Shown here piece by piece: positions 15,351-24,175 of a stretch of 64,000 nucleotides of DNA. The position numbers and the translations under genes are program-made. The notes under the pieces are model-generated. The model did not search any database, was not told where the DNA came from, and saw only the letters and a list, made by a program, of their open reading frames with translations. Positions within the stretch are counted from its first letter, which is position 1, and every line of letters starts with the position of its first letter. Origin of the DNA: Arthrobacter sp. SX1312 (GTDB lineage Bacteria; Actinomycetota; Actinomycetes; Actinomycetales; Micrococcaceae); assembly GCF_002929295.1 (NCBI RefSeq), contig NZ_PJIM01000002.1, forward strand, positions 950,191 to 1,014,190, given 5' to 3'.

Positions 15351-16111
15351 GCCTTCGCTCCTTCGCCGATCCTTGCGGCCAGTTCATCCGGTTCGGGCTT
15401 CTGCTTCCTGCCCACGCGCAGCCGGTTGTCGATGAAGTTGACCAGGTGCGTGAGCGGGATGGTCAGGCACAGGTAGAGCACGCCGGCAGCGATGAGCGGT
15501 GACAGGTTGCCGGTGTTGCTCGCGGCGTCGTTGCCCACCCGGAAGAGTTCGCGCTCACTGGCCACGAGGCCGATGAAGTAGATGAGCGAGGACTCCTTGA
15601 TGAGCGAGATGAACTGGTTCACCAGGGCCGGCAGCACGCGCCGCACGCCCTGGGGGATCACGACGAGCTGCATCGACGAGCTGTAGCTGAAGCCGAGGGC
15701 ACGCGACGCCTCCAGCTGTCCCTTCTCCACGCTCTGGATGCCGGAGCGGAAGATCTCACCGATGTAGGCCGAGGCGATCAGCGAGAGGGCGAGGATGCCC
15801 AGCGGGTACGGGCTCGTGCTGCCCGTGATCTCCCGGAGGATCGGGCCGAGCCCGAGGCCGATGAGCAGGATGATCACGACGGCGGGCAGCCCGCGGAAGA
15901 TGTCCGTGTAGACGCGGGCGATCCACCGCAGCACGCGGTTGCGTGAGATCCCCATGACGGCGAGGATCATCCCGACGATCGTCCCGATGATCCCCGACGC
16001 CAGGGCGAGCATGATGGTGTTCGGCAGGCCGACGGTCAGGAGGTCCGGCAGGACAGCCGCCATCGCCTCCCAGTCGAAGAACGTCTTCCCGAGCTGTTCG
16101 AGGGCATCCAT
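15347..16111 (-). CDS. Polar amino-acid ABC transporter permease (HisM/GlnP type)
   Basis: A 254-residue inner-membrane protein with about five helices. The cytoplasmic coupling motif [20 protein letters not shown] followed by [20 protein letters not shown] is the EAA loop characteristic of amino-acid permeases. The start [20 protein letters not shown] is the usual first helix. It pairs with the binding protein 10 nt upstream and the ATPase overlapping downstream. Substrate class is inferred from the family: acidic or polar amino acids. Confidence 0.9.
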   Translation of the reverse strand: MDALEQLGKTFFDWEAMAAVLPDLLTVGLPNTIMLALASGIIGTIVGMILAVMGISRNRVLRWIARVYTDIFRGLPAVVIILLIGLGLGPILREITGSTSPYPLGILALSLIASAYIGEIFRSGIQSVEKGQLEASRALGFSYSSSMQLVVIPQGVRRVLPALVNQFISLIKESSLIYFIGLVASERELFRVGNDAASNTGNLSPLIAAGVLYLCLTIPLTHLVNFIDNRLRVGRKQKPEPDELAARIGEGAKA

Positions 16112-16121
16112 GCAGGGACCG

Positions 16122-17036
16122 CTACTTTACTTCCACGGCTTTGCTGCCGGGCTTCCAGTCGGAGGGCATCTCGCGGTCCGGGTACCACTCCTCGGTGAGC
16201 TCGGTCCACGTGCCGTCGGCGACGACGGCGTCGAGGCCCGCATTGAGGGCGTCGATGAGCGGCTGGTTGTCGCTGTTCACGGCGTACGCGGTGAAGTTCT
16301 CGGTGTTGATGATGGTCTCGGCGATCGTCGTGTCGTCGCCCTCCTTCACCTGACCGGTGGCCTGCTGCGACGGGGCCACCCAGGCGTCCACCTGCCCGTT
16401 CTTCACGTTCGCGTAGACGGTGTTGTAGTCGGGGAAGCGCACCGGCTCGAGACCGAGGGTGTTGGAGACGTAGTCGTCCTGGACGGTGCCCTGGACCACG
16501 CCGATGCGGGTGCTCTCCGAGAGCGAGTCGAAGCCTGTGACCGAGGAGCCGTTCTTCGTGACGACGGCCATGTAGCCGAAGTCGTAGCCGTTGGTGAAGC
16601 CCACGTTCTCGCGGCGCTCCGCGGTGGTGGAGATCGAGGAGGATCCGACGTCGAACTGCTTGTTCTGCACCTGGGCGAGGAGCGCGGAGAAGTCCGTGGA
16701 CGCGAACTCGACCTCCAGGCCCAGCTTGTCGCCGATGGCGCGCAGCAGCTCGTTGTCGTAGCCGGTGAAGACGCCGTCCTCGAGGAAGATGTTCGGCGGG
16801 GCGTCCGAGAGCGTGCCGACGCGCAGCGTGCCGTCGGTGATGAGGCCGAGCTCGGCCGTGTCGATCTCGTCGATCGGCGTCGTGGTCTCGGTCGTGTACT
16901 GGTCGAGCGACTGCTGGTCGCTGCCGGCCAGGGCGTCCGTGGTCTCGGTGGGCTCGCTGCTGCCGCTGCCGCAGGAGACGGTCAGGGCGAGGAAGGGGAC
17001 GGCGAATGCCGCCAGGACCTTGCGGGAGATGTTCAT
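16122..17036 (-). CDS. Amino-acid ABC transporter substrate-binding lipoprotein
   Basis: A 304-residue SBP_bac_3 (cluster F) protein. A lipoprotein signal ends in LALTV-SC with the lipidated Cys at residue 22, followed by a Ser/Thr/Glu-rich linker. The mature protein has TLRVGTLSDAPPNIFLEDGV, FTGYDNELLRAIGDKLGLEV and VGSSSISTTAERRENVGFTN, the ligand-binding pattern of glutamate/glutamine/polar amino-acid binding proteins, and the C-terminal TELTEEWYP motif. It is first in its operon and captures the substrate outside the membrane for the permease and ATPase encoded downstream. Confidence 0.9.
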   Translation of the reverse strand: MNISRKVLAAFAVPFLALTVSCGSGSSEPTETTDALAGSDQQSLDQYTTETTTPIDEIDTAELGLITDGTLRVGTLSDAPPNIFLEDGVFTGYDNELLRAIGDKLGLEVEFASTDFSALLAQVQNKQFDVGSSSISTTAERRENVGFTNGYDFGYMAVVTKNGSSVTGFDSLSESTRIGVVQGTVQDDYVSNTLGLEPVRFPDYNTVYANVKNGQVDAWVAPSQQATGQVKEGDDTTIAETIINTENFTAYAVNSDNQPLIDALNAGLDAVVADGTWTELTEEWYPDREMPSDWKPGSKAVEVK

Positions 17037-17431
17037 GATGTCCTTCGAGGTGCCGGCCCGGATGGAGGCGCGGGGAACGGGGATGGTGCGGGGGACGCCG
17101 GGTCACGGCGAGGAGGGGACAGGCTGCTGGGTGACACGCTCACTGTTCTGGGATGTGCGCGGGTGCGGGTGCCGTCACGGAGGAATGGTCCGGGACAGGC
17201 CGCACGACGCCGTACTTGCCAACCGGGGGACTTGTCCCGGCGGCCGAATCTTCACCTGGAGCACCCCACTACGGGAGAGGGTTGCTGTCCAGCCGGCCAG
17301 GGCCGAGGGCTGGAACTCTTGATTGCAGGCAAAACGCTAGGGCAGCACGAAGCACCGGGTCAAAACGAGAGGGCCGAAAACCGACGCTTGACGTAGCAGA
17401 AGGGCCTTCAGGGGCCGTTTTGTGGCGGAGA
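17037..17431. other. Gene-free intergenic region, amino-acid ABC operon control region
   Basis: No coding frame is supported. It holds the control region for the minus-strand binding-protein gene and the space after pabC. The only structure noticed is a string around 17275-17335 on the + strand with faint likeness to a glycine-riboswitch core; it is incomplete and lies antisense to the local genes, so it is not called. Confidence 0.5.
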
Positions 17432-18310
17432 TTACACGAAGCGGTCCACGAGGTCGGTGAGTTCGGCGGTCAGCGCGCTCGAGGTGCGGAGGTCCTGGCC
17501 GTCCAGCGAGAGCACCGGCGCGAGGAGCCGGATACTCGAGATCAGCCACACGGCGTCGGCCTCGAGCAGGTGGTGCGGTTCCAGCGGTCCGTAGCCGAGC
17601 TCCCACCCCTGTTCCTTCGCCGCGGCGAACAGCGCGCTCTGTGAGGTCCCTGCGAGGATGCCGCTCTCGAGCTGCGGCGTGAGGAGGGTCTTCCGGCCGT
17701 CGCGGTCGTAGGCGAGGAGGACGGTCGACGTCGGGCCTTCCAGCACCTTGCCGTCGGAGGAGGTGAAGATGACGTCGTCCGCCCCGTGCGCCTTCGCGTA
17801 GCGGACGGCGGCCATGTTGACGGCGTAGGAGAGGGTCTTCGCCCCCAGGAGCAGCCAGGGCGCGCGCTGGGCGACGGTGCTGTCGTACCCGCGCTCGAGG
17901 AAGAGGACCTTCAGGCCCGTCTCGCGCTGCCGGAGGGTGGCCTCGGGCACGCGGGAAACCTGCACCCAGGCCGTGGCCCGCCCGGCGCCCTCGACGCCGC
18001 GCGTGGCGATCAGCTTCACGACGGCGTGTCCCTGGTCCGGTTCCGCTGCCGCGAACTCGCGCAGGCCGGTGCGGATCGCGCGGCTCCACGCCTCGGCGTC
18101 GGGCACGGTCAGATCCAGGGCGTCGGCCGACGCCGCGAGGCGCGCCAGGTGCGCCTGCTCCTTGCGGGGGGCTCCGTCGACGGCGAGCAGGGATTCGAAG
18201 AGGCCGTCCCCGCGGGTGGCGCCGAGGTCGGTGGCCATCAGCTGCGGCTGGGACGCGTCGGCCACCCTGCCGTCGTCATGGGCCGGGTCCAGGAACACGA
18301 GAACAGTCAT
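17432..18310 (-). CDS. pabC: Aminotransferase class IV, aminodeoxychorismate lyase
   Basis: A 292-residue PLP enzyme of fold type IV. It opens with the family pattern ATDLGATRGDGLFESLLAVD; the Schiff-base Lys is in LLLGAKTLSYAVNMAAVRYA (Lys of GAK), followed by DDVIFTSSDGKVLEGPTSTV, the phosphate-binding and cofactor loop, and TPQLESGILAGTSQSAL. These features fit 4-amino-4-deoxychorismate lyase, which releases pyruvate to give p-aminobenzoate for folate; branched-chain aminotransferases are longer. PabB, the preceding enzyme, is encoded at 28.3-30.4 kb here, supporting the assignment. It lies 33 nt after yjfF on the same strand. Confidence 0.8.
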   Translation of the reverse strand: MTVLVFLDPAHDDGRVADASQPQLMATDLGATRGDGLFESLLAVDGAPRKEQAHLARLAASADALDLTVPDAEAWSRAIRTGLREFAAAEPDQGHAVVKLIATRGVEGAGRATAWVQVSRVPEATLRQRETGLKVLFLERGYDSTVAQRAPWLLLGAKTLSYAVNMAAVRYAKAHGADDVIFTSSDGKVLEGPTSTVLLAYDRDGRKTLLTPQLESGILAGTSQSALFAAAKEQGWELGYGPLEPHHLLEADAVWLISSIRLLAPVLSLDGQDLRTSSALTAELTDLVDRFV

Positions 18311-18343
18311 GGGCCACAGCGTAGCCGCCGGAACCCCGCGGCC

Positions 18344-19357
18344 TCAGGTGAGTCTGACCTTCCGGGTGAAGAGTTTCTGCAGCAGGATGAAGACGAGGAG
18401 CAGGGCGCCGATCACGATGCGCGTCCACCAGGAGCTCAGCGTGCCCTCGTAGGAGATGAACGTCTGGACGATACCGAGCACGAGCACCCCCGTGAGGGAG
18501 CCGAGCACGTACCCGTAGCCTCCCGTCAGCAGCGTCCCGCCCACCACGACCGCCGCGATGGCGTCGAGTTCCAGCCCGGTGGCCGCCAGGCTGTAGCCCG
18601 AGAGGCTGTAGAACGAGAAGAGGATCCCGGCGATCGAGGAGCACAGTCCGCTGATCCCGTACACGAGGACCTTGGTGCGCGGGACGGCGAGGCCCATGAG
18701 CAGCGCCGAGGACTCTCCGCCACCGATCGCGTACACGGTCCGCCCGAACCGCGTCTGATGCAGCACGTAGAACGCGACGGCGACCACGACGAGGGCGATC
18801 ACGACGCCGGGGGAGACGAACAGCGTCCCCACCAGCGGGATCCTCGCCTGCGCCATGGAGGTGAAGAAGGGGTCGGTCACGGTGATGGAATCGACGCTGA
18901 TGACGTAGCAGAGGCCCCGCGCCAGGAACAGGCCCGCAAGGGTGACGATGAAGGGCTGGATCTCGAAGACCTGGATCACGAGTCCCATGAGCAGGCCGAA
19001 GGTGGCACCGGTCAGGAGGACGAGGGCGATGACCGCGGCGGGGTTCCAGCCGGCCTGGAGGAGGGCGGCGGCGATCATCATGGACAGCGCGACGACGGAG
19101 CCGACGGAGAGGTCGATGCCCCCGGTGAGGATCACGAACGTCATGCCGACGGCGAGGACGATCAGGAACGTGTTGTCGATCAGGAGGTTGAGGAAGACCT
19201 GCCCGGACAGGAACCCCGGGTACATGACGGCGCCGGCGGCGAACATGGCGAGGAAGAGGCCCATCGTCGCGAGGGTGGGGGCGTACCGCGCCTTGCCCCG
19301 CAGCCGGGTCATGCGGGGGCGGTCGAGCGGTGCCGGGGTGCGGGTGAGCACGGACAT
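18344..19357 (-). CDS. yjfF: Sugar ABC transporter permease, YjfF type
   Basis: A 337-residue BPD_transp_2 permease with about 8-10 helices. VGMTFVILTGGIDLSVGSVV is the diagnostic stretch of ribose/galactofuranose-class permeases; IAAVVVGGTLLTGGYGYVLG is the second. The ATG at 19357 overlaps the TGA of the preceding permease by one base. Gene order (binding protein, double ATPase, two permeases) is that of E. coli ytfQ-ytfR-ytfT-yjfF, which imports furanose sugars. Substrate assignment beyond that class is inference. Confidence 0.88.
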   Translation of the reverse strand: MSVLTRTPAPLDRPRMTRLRGKARYAPTLATMGLFLAMFAAGAVMYPGFLSGQVFLNLLIDNTFLIVLAVGMTFVILTGGIDLSVGSVVALSMMIAAALLQAGWNPAAVIALVLLTGATFGLLMGLVIQVFEIQPFIVTLAGLFLARGLCYVISVDSITVTDPFFTSMAQARIPLVGTLFVSPGVVIALVVVAVAFYVLHQTRFGRTVYAIGGGESSALLMGLAVPRTKVLVYGISGLCSSIAGILFSFYSLSGYSLAATGLELDAIAAVVVGGTLLTGGYGYVLGSLTGVLVLGIVQTFISYEGTLSSWWTRIVIGALLLVFILLQKLFTRKVRLT

Positions 19358-20388
19358 CAGGCGGCCACCTTCGGTCGGGACGGCTCGGTCACGGGCCGCC
19401 GTCGTCGGCTGAGGAGGGTGCGCGCCCTGCTGGACTGCAGGAGGCACACGATGATCACGACGAGCGCCTTGAAGACCAGGGTGGCTTCGGGCGGGACGCC
19501 GAGCGTGTAGACGGTGGTGGTGAGGGTCTGGATGATCAGCGCCCCGACGAGGGTGCCGACCAGGCTGTACCGGCCCCCGGCCAGCGAGGTGCCGCCGATG
19601 ACGACGGCGAGGATGGCGTCCATCTCGATGTACAGGCCGGCGTTGTTGGCGTCCGCCGCCGTGACGTTGGAGCTGATCATGAGGCCGGCGACCGCCGCGC
19701 ACAGCCCGCTGAAGACGTAGACGGTCCAGGTGATGGTCCGCGCGTCGAGCCCTGAAAGCCTGCTCGCCACCGGATTGATGCCCACCGACTCGATGAGCGT
19801 GCCGAGGGCCGTCCGGCGCGTCAGCAGGCCGGTGATCCCGAAGGCGGCTGCCGCGATGAGGATCGAGATGGGCAGGCCCAGGAAGTATCCGGCACCGATC
19901 GCCTGGTAGGAGTCGTTGGACACGGAGATGATCTGCCCGTCGGTGACCAGCTGGGCCAGTCCGCGGCCTGCGGTCATGAGCACGAGGGTGGCGATGATCG
20001 GCTGGATCCCGATGACCGAGACCAGGAAACCGTTCCACGCCCCGAGGGCGAGGCCCGCGACGACAGCGATCGCCACCCCGGTCGCGGCGGTCTGCAGGGA
20101 GGCCGGTTCGGGGGAGCTGTAGATGTACATGCAGGAGACGGCACCGGCGATGGCCGCGACCGCCCCCACCGACAGGTCGATGCCCCGCGAGGCGATGACG
20201 AGCGTCATGCCGAGGGCGATCAGGATGGTGGGTGCTCCGTTGCGGAGGATGTCGATCAGGCTGCCGTAGAGGTGGCCGTCCTGCACCCGGACCGAGAGGA
20301 AGTCCGCACGGAAGAGCTGATTGAGCAGGAGCAGGAGGACGAGGGCGAGGACGGGCCAGGTGAGGCGGTGCCTCAGCAGCGCACTCAT
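19357..20388 (-). CDS. ytfT: Sugar ABC transporter permease, YtfT type
   Basis: A 343-residue BPD_transp_2 permease. Diagnostic stretches are ALGMTLVIASRGIDLSVGAV, GIQPIIATLVLMTAGRGLAQ and AVVIGGTSLAGGRYSLVGT. The ATG at 20388 overlaps the ATPase stop by 4 nt (ATGA). It forms the channel together with the second permease encoded directly downstream; two different permeases in one operon suggest a heterodimer, as for E. coli YtfT/YjfF. Confidence 0.88.
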   Translation of the reverse strand: MSALLRHRLTWPVLALVLLLLLNQLFRADFLSVRVQDGHLYGSLIDILRNGAPTILIALGMTLVIASRGIDLSVGAVAAIAGAVSCMYIYSSPEPASLQTAATGVAIAVVAGLALGAWNGFLVSVIGIQPIIATLVLMTAGRGLAQLVTDGQIISVSNDSYQAIGAGYFLGLPISILIAAAAFGITGLLTRRTALGTLIESVGINPVASRLSGLDARTITWTVYVFSGLCAAVAGLMISSNVTAADANNAGLYIEMDAILAVVIGGTSLAGGRYSLVGTLVGALIIQTLTTTVYTLGVPPEATLVFKALVVIIVCLLQSSRARTLLSRRRRPVTEPSRPKVAA

Positions 20389-21908
20389 GCGTTCGTTCCC
20401 GCGATGACCGTCATGACGTCTTCCATGGTGATGTTGTCGTTGGGTATGTCCGCGACCATCCGCCGGTCCTTGAGGACGGCGATCCGGTCGCTGATCCGCA
20501 GCACTTCCTCGAGCTCGGCCGAGATGAAGATGACGGACATGCCGTCCGCTGCGAGGCTGCTGATGAGTTTCTGGATCTGGGTCTTGGCGCCGATGTCGAT
20601 GCCCCGGGTCGGTTCGTCCAGGATGAGCAGGCGCGGATCGGTGATGAGCCAGCGCGCCAGCAGCACTTTCTGCTGGTTGCCTCCGCTGAGATCCCGGATG
20701 AGCGTGTCCTTGCCGGACGGGCGGATGTCGAGGGCCTTGATGTACCGATCCGCCAGCTCGTCCTGGGTGGCACGCGGGACGCGCCGCCACCAGCCCTTGC
20801 CTGCCTGCAGCGCCAGGATCAGGTTGTCGCGGACGGACAGATCGCCGATCAGTCCCTCCTCCTTGCGGTTCTCGGAGGAGAACGCGATGCCCCGATCGAT
20901 GGCGGACCGGGGGCTGCGCAGGGCGCGGCTCGTGCCGCGGATGGTCAGCTGTCCCTGATCGGCCCTGTCGGCTCCGAAGAGCAGCCTCGCCGTCTCGGTG
21001 CGGCCGGACCCGAGCAGGCCGGCGAGGCCGAGGATCTCGCCGTCGTGGACGGTGAAGGTCACCTCCTGGACCGAGCCCTTCCTGCCCAGGCCCTCCGCCT
21101 GCAGGAACAGCGTCTGGTCCGTGCGGTCCGGCTGCCGTCGGCTCTCGGCCTCCTCGAGCTCGGCCAGGGCGTCCAGTTCCTTGCCGATCATCTTGGAGAT
21201 CAGGCCCATGCGCGGCAGTTCGGCCGTCAGGTACTCGCCCACCAGCCTGCCGTTGCGGAGCACCGTCATGCGGTCCGAGACCTCGTACACCTGCTCGAGG
21301 AAGTGGGAGACGAAGAGGATGGCGACGCCCCGGTCCCGCAGCGTGCGGATGACCGAGAACAGCTGCTGCACCTCGTCGGCGTCGAGGCTGGAGGTGGGCT
21401 CGTCGAGGATGAGCACCCTTGCCTCGATCTGCATGGCACGCGCGATGGCCACGAGCTGCTGGATGGCGATGGAGTGCGAGGACAGGACGGAGCGAGGGTC
21501 GATGTGCCCCAGCTGCAGCTGGTCGAGGACCTCCTCCGCCTTCCGGCGGACCTCCCGCCAGTGGATGGCGCCGCGCCTGCGCGGTTCGCGGCCGAGCAGG
21601 ATGTTCTCCTCGACGGAGAGGTTGGGGCAGAGGTTCACCTCCTGGTAGACCGTGCTGATCCCGGACGCCTGCGCCTCGGCCGGCGTGCCGAAGCTCGTCC
21701 GGGCCCCCAGCACGGTGATGGTGCCGTCGTCGATCGCGTAGACCCCCGTCAGGGCCTTGATGAGGGTGGACTTCCCGGCGCCGTTCTCGCCCAGGAGGGC
21801 GTGGACCTCCCCGGGGAACAGCCGGAAGTCGACGCCGTCGAGCGCTCTCACGCCCGGGAAGGCGATGGAGATGCCCTGCATGTCCACCACGGGAGCGGTC
21901 CCGCCCAT
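20385..21908 (-). CDS. ytfR: Sugar ABC transporter double ATP-binding protein
   Basis: A 507-residue carbohydrate-uptake ATPase of the RbsA/MglA/YtfR class with two ABC halves. The N-terminal half has GENGAGKST and VLILDEPTSSLDADE; the degenerate signature LSSHSIAIQQLVAIARA replaces a canonical LSGGQ, as is common in this class. The C-terminal half has the modified P-loop GLLGSGRTE and an intact signature LSGGNQQKV with LLILDEPTRGIDIGA. It powers the YtfT/YjfF permeases. It is separated from ytfQ by two strong hairpins. Confidence 0.9.
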   Translation of the reverse strand: MGGTAPVVDMQGISIAFPGVRALDGVDFRLFPGEVHALLGENGAGKSTLIKALTGVYAIDDGTITVLGARTSFGTPAEAQASGISTVYQEVNLCPNLSVEENILLGREPRRRGAIHWREVRRKAEEVLDQLQLGHIDPRSVLSSHSIAIQQLVAIARAMQIEARVLILDEPTSSLDADEVQQLFSVIRTLRDRGVAILFVSHFLEQVYEVSDRMTVLRNGRLVGEYLTAELPRMGLISKMIGKELDALAELEEAESRRQPDRTDQTLFLQAEGLGRKGSVQEVTFTVHDGEILGLAGLLGSGRTETARLLFGADRADQGQLTIRGTSRALRSPRSAIDRGIAFSSENRKEEGLIGDLSVRDNLILALQAGKGWWRRVPRATQDELADRYIKALDIRPSGKDTLIRDLSGGNQQKVLLARWLITDPRLLILDEPTRGIDIGAKTQIQKLISSLAADGMSVIFISAELEEVLRISDRIAVLKDRRMVADIPNDNITMEDVMTVIAGTNA

Positions 21909-21927
21909 GTCCTGCCTCCTGTGCTCC

Positions 21928-21998
21928 GGATGCGGCGGGCCGGGCCCGCCGCATCCCTCTCTCCTGGTGACGCGGCCGTCCTCGCGGGCGGCCGCGTC
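21928..21998 (-). terminator. Two tandem hairpins between ytfQ and ytfR
   Basis: The first pairs GGATGCGGCGGGCC (21928-21941) with GGCCCGCCGCATCC (21943-21956), 14 perfect base pairs with the top opening to form a loop. The second pairs GACGCGGCCG (21969-21978) with CGGCCGCGTC (21989-21998). Lying inside the operon just after the binding-protein gene, they probably act as a partial terminator and/or mRNA 3' stabiliser so that ytfQ is made in excess. Confidence 0.6.
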
Positions 21999-22004
21999 CG
22001 GTTC

Positions 22005-22982
22005 CTAGTACTCGCGGCTCGGGAGGGCTTCCTTGGCCTGCTCGGGCGTGAAGGTGGTTTCCTCGGTCACCACGCGGGCCGGGACCTCCTCGCCCGCGAC
22101 CACCTTGGCAGCCAGGTCCATGAGCTGATCGCCGAGGAGCGGGTTGCACTCGACGATGAAGTTGATCTTCCCCTCCGCGAGAGCGGTCATGCCGTCCTTC
22201 ACGGCGTCCACGGTGATGATCTTGATGTCCTTGCCGGGCACCTTCCCTGCGGCCTCGATGGCCTCGATGGCGCCCAGCCCCATGTCGTCGTTGTGGGCAT
22301 AGACCACGTCGATGTCGGGGGTGTTCTTCAGGAACGCCTCCATCACCTGCTTGCCGCCGCTCCGGGTGAAGTCGCCGGTCTGCGACTGGACGATCTCGAG
22401 GTCGGGATCGGCCGCGATGGCCGCCTCGAATCCTTCCTTCCGGTCGATGGCCGGAGCCGCCCCCGTGGTGCCCTGCAGTTCCACGATGTTCACCGGGCCC
22501 TCGGTCGAGGCCGAGTCCTCGACGAGCCATTCCCCGGCCTTCTTGCCCTCCTCGACGAAGTCCGAGCCGAGGAAGGTCCTGTACAGCGAGGTGTCGGTGG
22601 AGTCGACCGCCCGGTCGGTGAGGATCACGGGGATGTCCGCGTCCTTGGCTTCCTTCAGGACGGTGTCCCAGCCCGATTCGACCACCGGGGAGAAGGCGAT
22701 GACGTCCACCTGCTGCTGGATGTAGGACCGGATCGCCTTGATCTGGTTCTCCTGCTTCTGCTGCGCGTCGGAGAACTTGAGGTCGACGCCTGCCGCTTCC
22801 GCGGCTTCCTGGACCGACTTGGTGTTGGCGGTACGCCAGCCGCTCTCGGCGCCGACCTGGGCGAAGCCCATGGTGATGGTGTCATCGGAACCGCCCTCTC
22901 CGCCGGCTTCGGACTGACCGCCGCAGGCGGTGAGGGCGAGGGTTGTAGCGGCGATGACCGCCACGAAGGATTTCCTGAACAC
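22005..22982 (-). CDS. ytfQ: Sugar ABC transporter substrate-binding lipoprotein, YtfQ type
   Basis: A 325-residue periplasmic-binding protein of the LacI-like Peripla_BP_4 group. The GTG at 22982 is chosen because a near-perfect AAGGAGG lies 6 nt upstream and it begins a lipoprotein signal with lipobox LALTA-C (Cys20). The mature part reads ITMGFAQVGAESGWRTANTK, QVDVIAFSPVVESGWDTVLK, GKKAGEWLVEDS and VVYAHNDDMGLGAIEAIEAA, closely following YtfQ. It captures the sugar outside the cell for YtfR/YtfT/YjfF. A LacI-type operator lies about 80 bp upstream. Confidence 0.9.
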   Translation of the reverse strand: MFRKSFVAVIAATTLALTACGGQSEAGGEGGSDDTITMGFAQVGAESGWRTANTKSVQEAAEAAGVDLKFSDAQQKQENQIKAIRSYIQQQVDVIAFSPVVESGWDTVLKEAKDADIPVILTDRAVDSTDTSLYRTFLGSDFVEEGKKAGEWLVEDSASTEGPVNIVELQGTTGAAPAIDRKEGFEAAIAADPDLEIVQSQTGDFTRSGGKQVMEAFLKNTPDIDVVYAHNDDMGLGAIEAIEAAGKVPGKDIKIITVDAVKDGMTALAEGKINFIVECNPLLGDQLMDLAAKVVAGEEVPARVVTEETTFTPEQAKEALPSREY

Positions 22983-23062
22983 TGCTGCCTCCTTGGAATC
23001 GGAACCACAGCAAGGGGTATCTGCACCGTCGTTGCTGCATGGGCGGGGAGCCCTGCGGCAAT

Positions 23063-23076
23063 TGTGAACGGTAACA
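23063..23076. promoter_or_regulatory. LacI-type operator upstream of ytfQ
   Basis: TGTGAACGGTAACA (TGTTACCGTTCACA on the transcribed strand) is an imperfect palindrome with a central CG, the usual form of LacI-family operators. It lies 80-94 bp before the ytfQ start. No LacI gene is adjacent, so the regulator must be encoded elsewhere. Confidence 0.55.
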
Positions 23077-23150
23077 AAAGGCGGGTCAAGGGATCGGGAC
23101 CACCATTCGTCGGCGATTCGACGCGGACGGGGCCGCTCCGGCAGCAAGAA

Positions 23151-23178
23151 GGCCGGGCCGCTCGATCGCGGCCCGGCC
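23151..23178 (-). terminator. Terminator after the antitoxin-like small gene
   Basis: GGCCGGGCCGC (23151-23161) and GCGGCCCGGCC (23168-23178) form an 11-bp perfect stem with loop TCGATC, 15 nt after the stop of the 41-residue gene, followed on the minus strand by TTCTTGC. Confidence 0.75.
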
Positions 23179-23193
23179 TCGGTAGGGGATCAG

Positions 23194-23319
23194 TTACTTC
23201 TGATCGCCGTCCTTCCCGTCGAGGGTCTCCCTGGCCTTGTCCTCGGCCTGGTCCACCTTCTCGGGATTGTCCTGTGCATAGTCTTCGGCCTTGTCGGCCA
23301 TTCCACCACTGTCCGCCAT
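23194..23319 (-). CDS. Small acidic protein of the MT0933/Rv0909 antitoxin-like family
   Basis: A 41-residue, strongly charged peptide reading MADSGGMADKAEDYAQDN, then PEKVDQAEDKARETLDGKDG. The repeated pattern DKA-x-D-x(n)-NPEKVDQ is that of actinobacterial MT0933_antitox (Rv0909-like) proteins, named after a putative toxin-antitoxin pair. Here there is no partner gene next to it and it is shorter than most members, so a stand-alone stress-related role is as likely. The ribosome-binding site is weak (GTGGA). A perfect hairpin terminator follows, which supports it as a real transcription unit. Confidence 0.65.
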   Translation of the reverse strand: MADSGGMADKAEDYAQDNPEKVDQAEDKARETLDGKDGDQK

Positions 23320-23520
23320 AGAGTCCACTTTCAGCCGAACGGGTCCGCGGCCCGCCGTGGGCTGCCGCGGTCTGACCTGTTCATCGTCCGCCTCTCGGAC
23401 GGGTCAGCGGTACCGGCAGGATCCGGTTGACATCCGCCCGGAAGAAGGGGGCGCCGGTGGCCTGTGGAGTGTGCCTGATCAGGTGCAGCGCTGTCAGGGG
23501 AGGGAGTCCGAGGAGGTGTC

Positions 23521-24090
23521 TCAGTGGTCGAGGAGTGCTGACGTGGTCAGTACCGTGGCGAACTCGTCGTGGAGGTTCGTCGCCGTCACGATCGAGAGTG
23601 TCTCGGCAGGGACAGGGTCTCCGTCCGGTGTCCTTCGATCGAAGGTGTGCGTTGCGTCGATGGCGAAGTAGGTGTCGTAACCGAGGTTGCCGGCCATGCG
23701 GGCCGTGGTCTCACAGCAGTGGTTGGTGGTGATCCCGCAGATGACGACCTGCGCGATGTCCTCGGCCTGCAGCCACCCGTGCAGATCCGGGGTCCCGTAG
23801 AAGCTCGAGTTCACACTCTTGTGGACGAGGAGGTCGGGGGTCCCCGTGAGTATGTCCTTGAAGGCGTGACCGGGCCGGGAGGGGGACAGGGGCGAGTCCG
23901 GGTTGTCGGAGTCGTGCTGGACGAAGACCACGGGCCAGTCCTGGCGGCGCCAGTGCGTGACCAGCGCGGCGATGTTGTCCTCGCACGCGGGGTTGTCCCT
24001 CTCGCCCCAGAACGCGGAGTCATCGAAGCCCTGCTGGACGTCGATCACCAGGAGCGCGGGTCGATCCAGGTGGATGCGAGGTGTGCTCAT
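23521..24090 (-). CDS. Isochorismatase-family cysteine hydrolase
   Basis: A 189-residue alpha/beta hydrolase of the isochorismatase superfamily. The catalytic triad is visible: Asp in LLVIDVQQGFDD, Lys in LLVHKSVNSSFYGT and Cys in VVICGITTNHCCETTARMAG, with the cis-peptide-type GITT. Family members include nicotinamidases, ureido hydrolases and isochorismatases; the substrate cannot be decided. The gene stands alone between the small antitoxin-like gene and DUF2254. Confidence 0.85.
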   Translation of the reverse strand: MSTPRIHLDRPALLVIDVQQGFDDSAFWGERDNPACEDNIAALVTHWRRQDWPVVFVQHDSDNPDSPLSPSRPGHAFKDILTGTPDLLVHKSVNSSFYGTPDLHGWLQAEDIAQVVICGITTNHCCETTARMAGNLGYDTYFAIDATHTFDRRTPDGDPVPAETLSIVTATNLHDEFATVLTTSALLDH

Positions 24091-24175
24091 CGATGGACAG
24101 TAGCACTCGGCACGTCCGAACGGGGGTGCACGGGATTCCCGGGCCCGCGCGACGGGTACGCAGCAGCACGGCCGA

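Noticed and set aside
17265-17335. String on the + strand (GGGAGAGG ... CAGGCAAAACG) resembling part of a glycine riboswitch
   Set aside because: The core order is incomplete, there is no second aptamer, and no + strand gene follows; downstream is the antisense strand of pabC.
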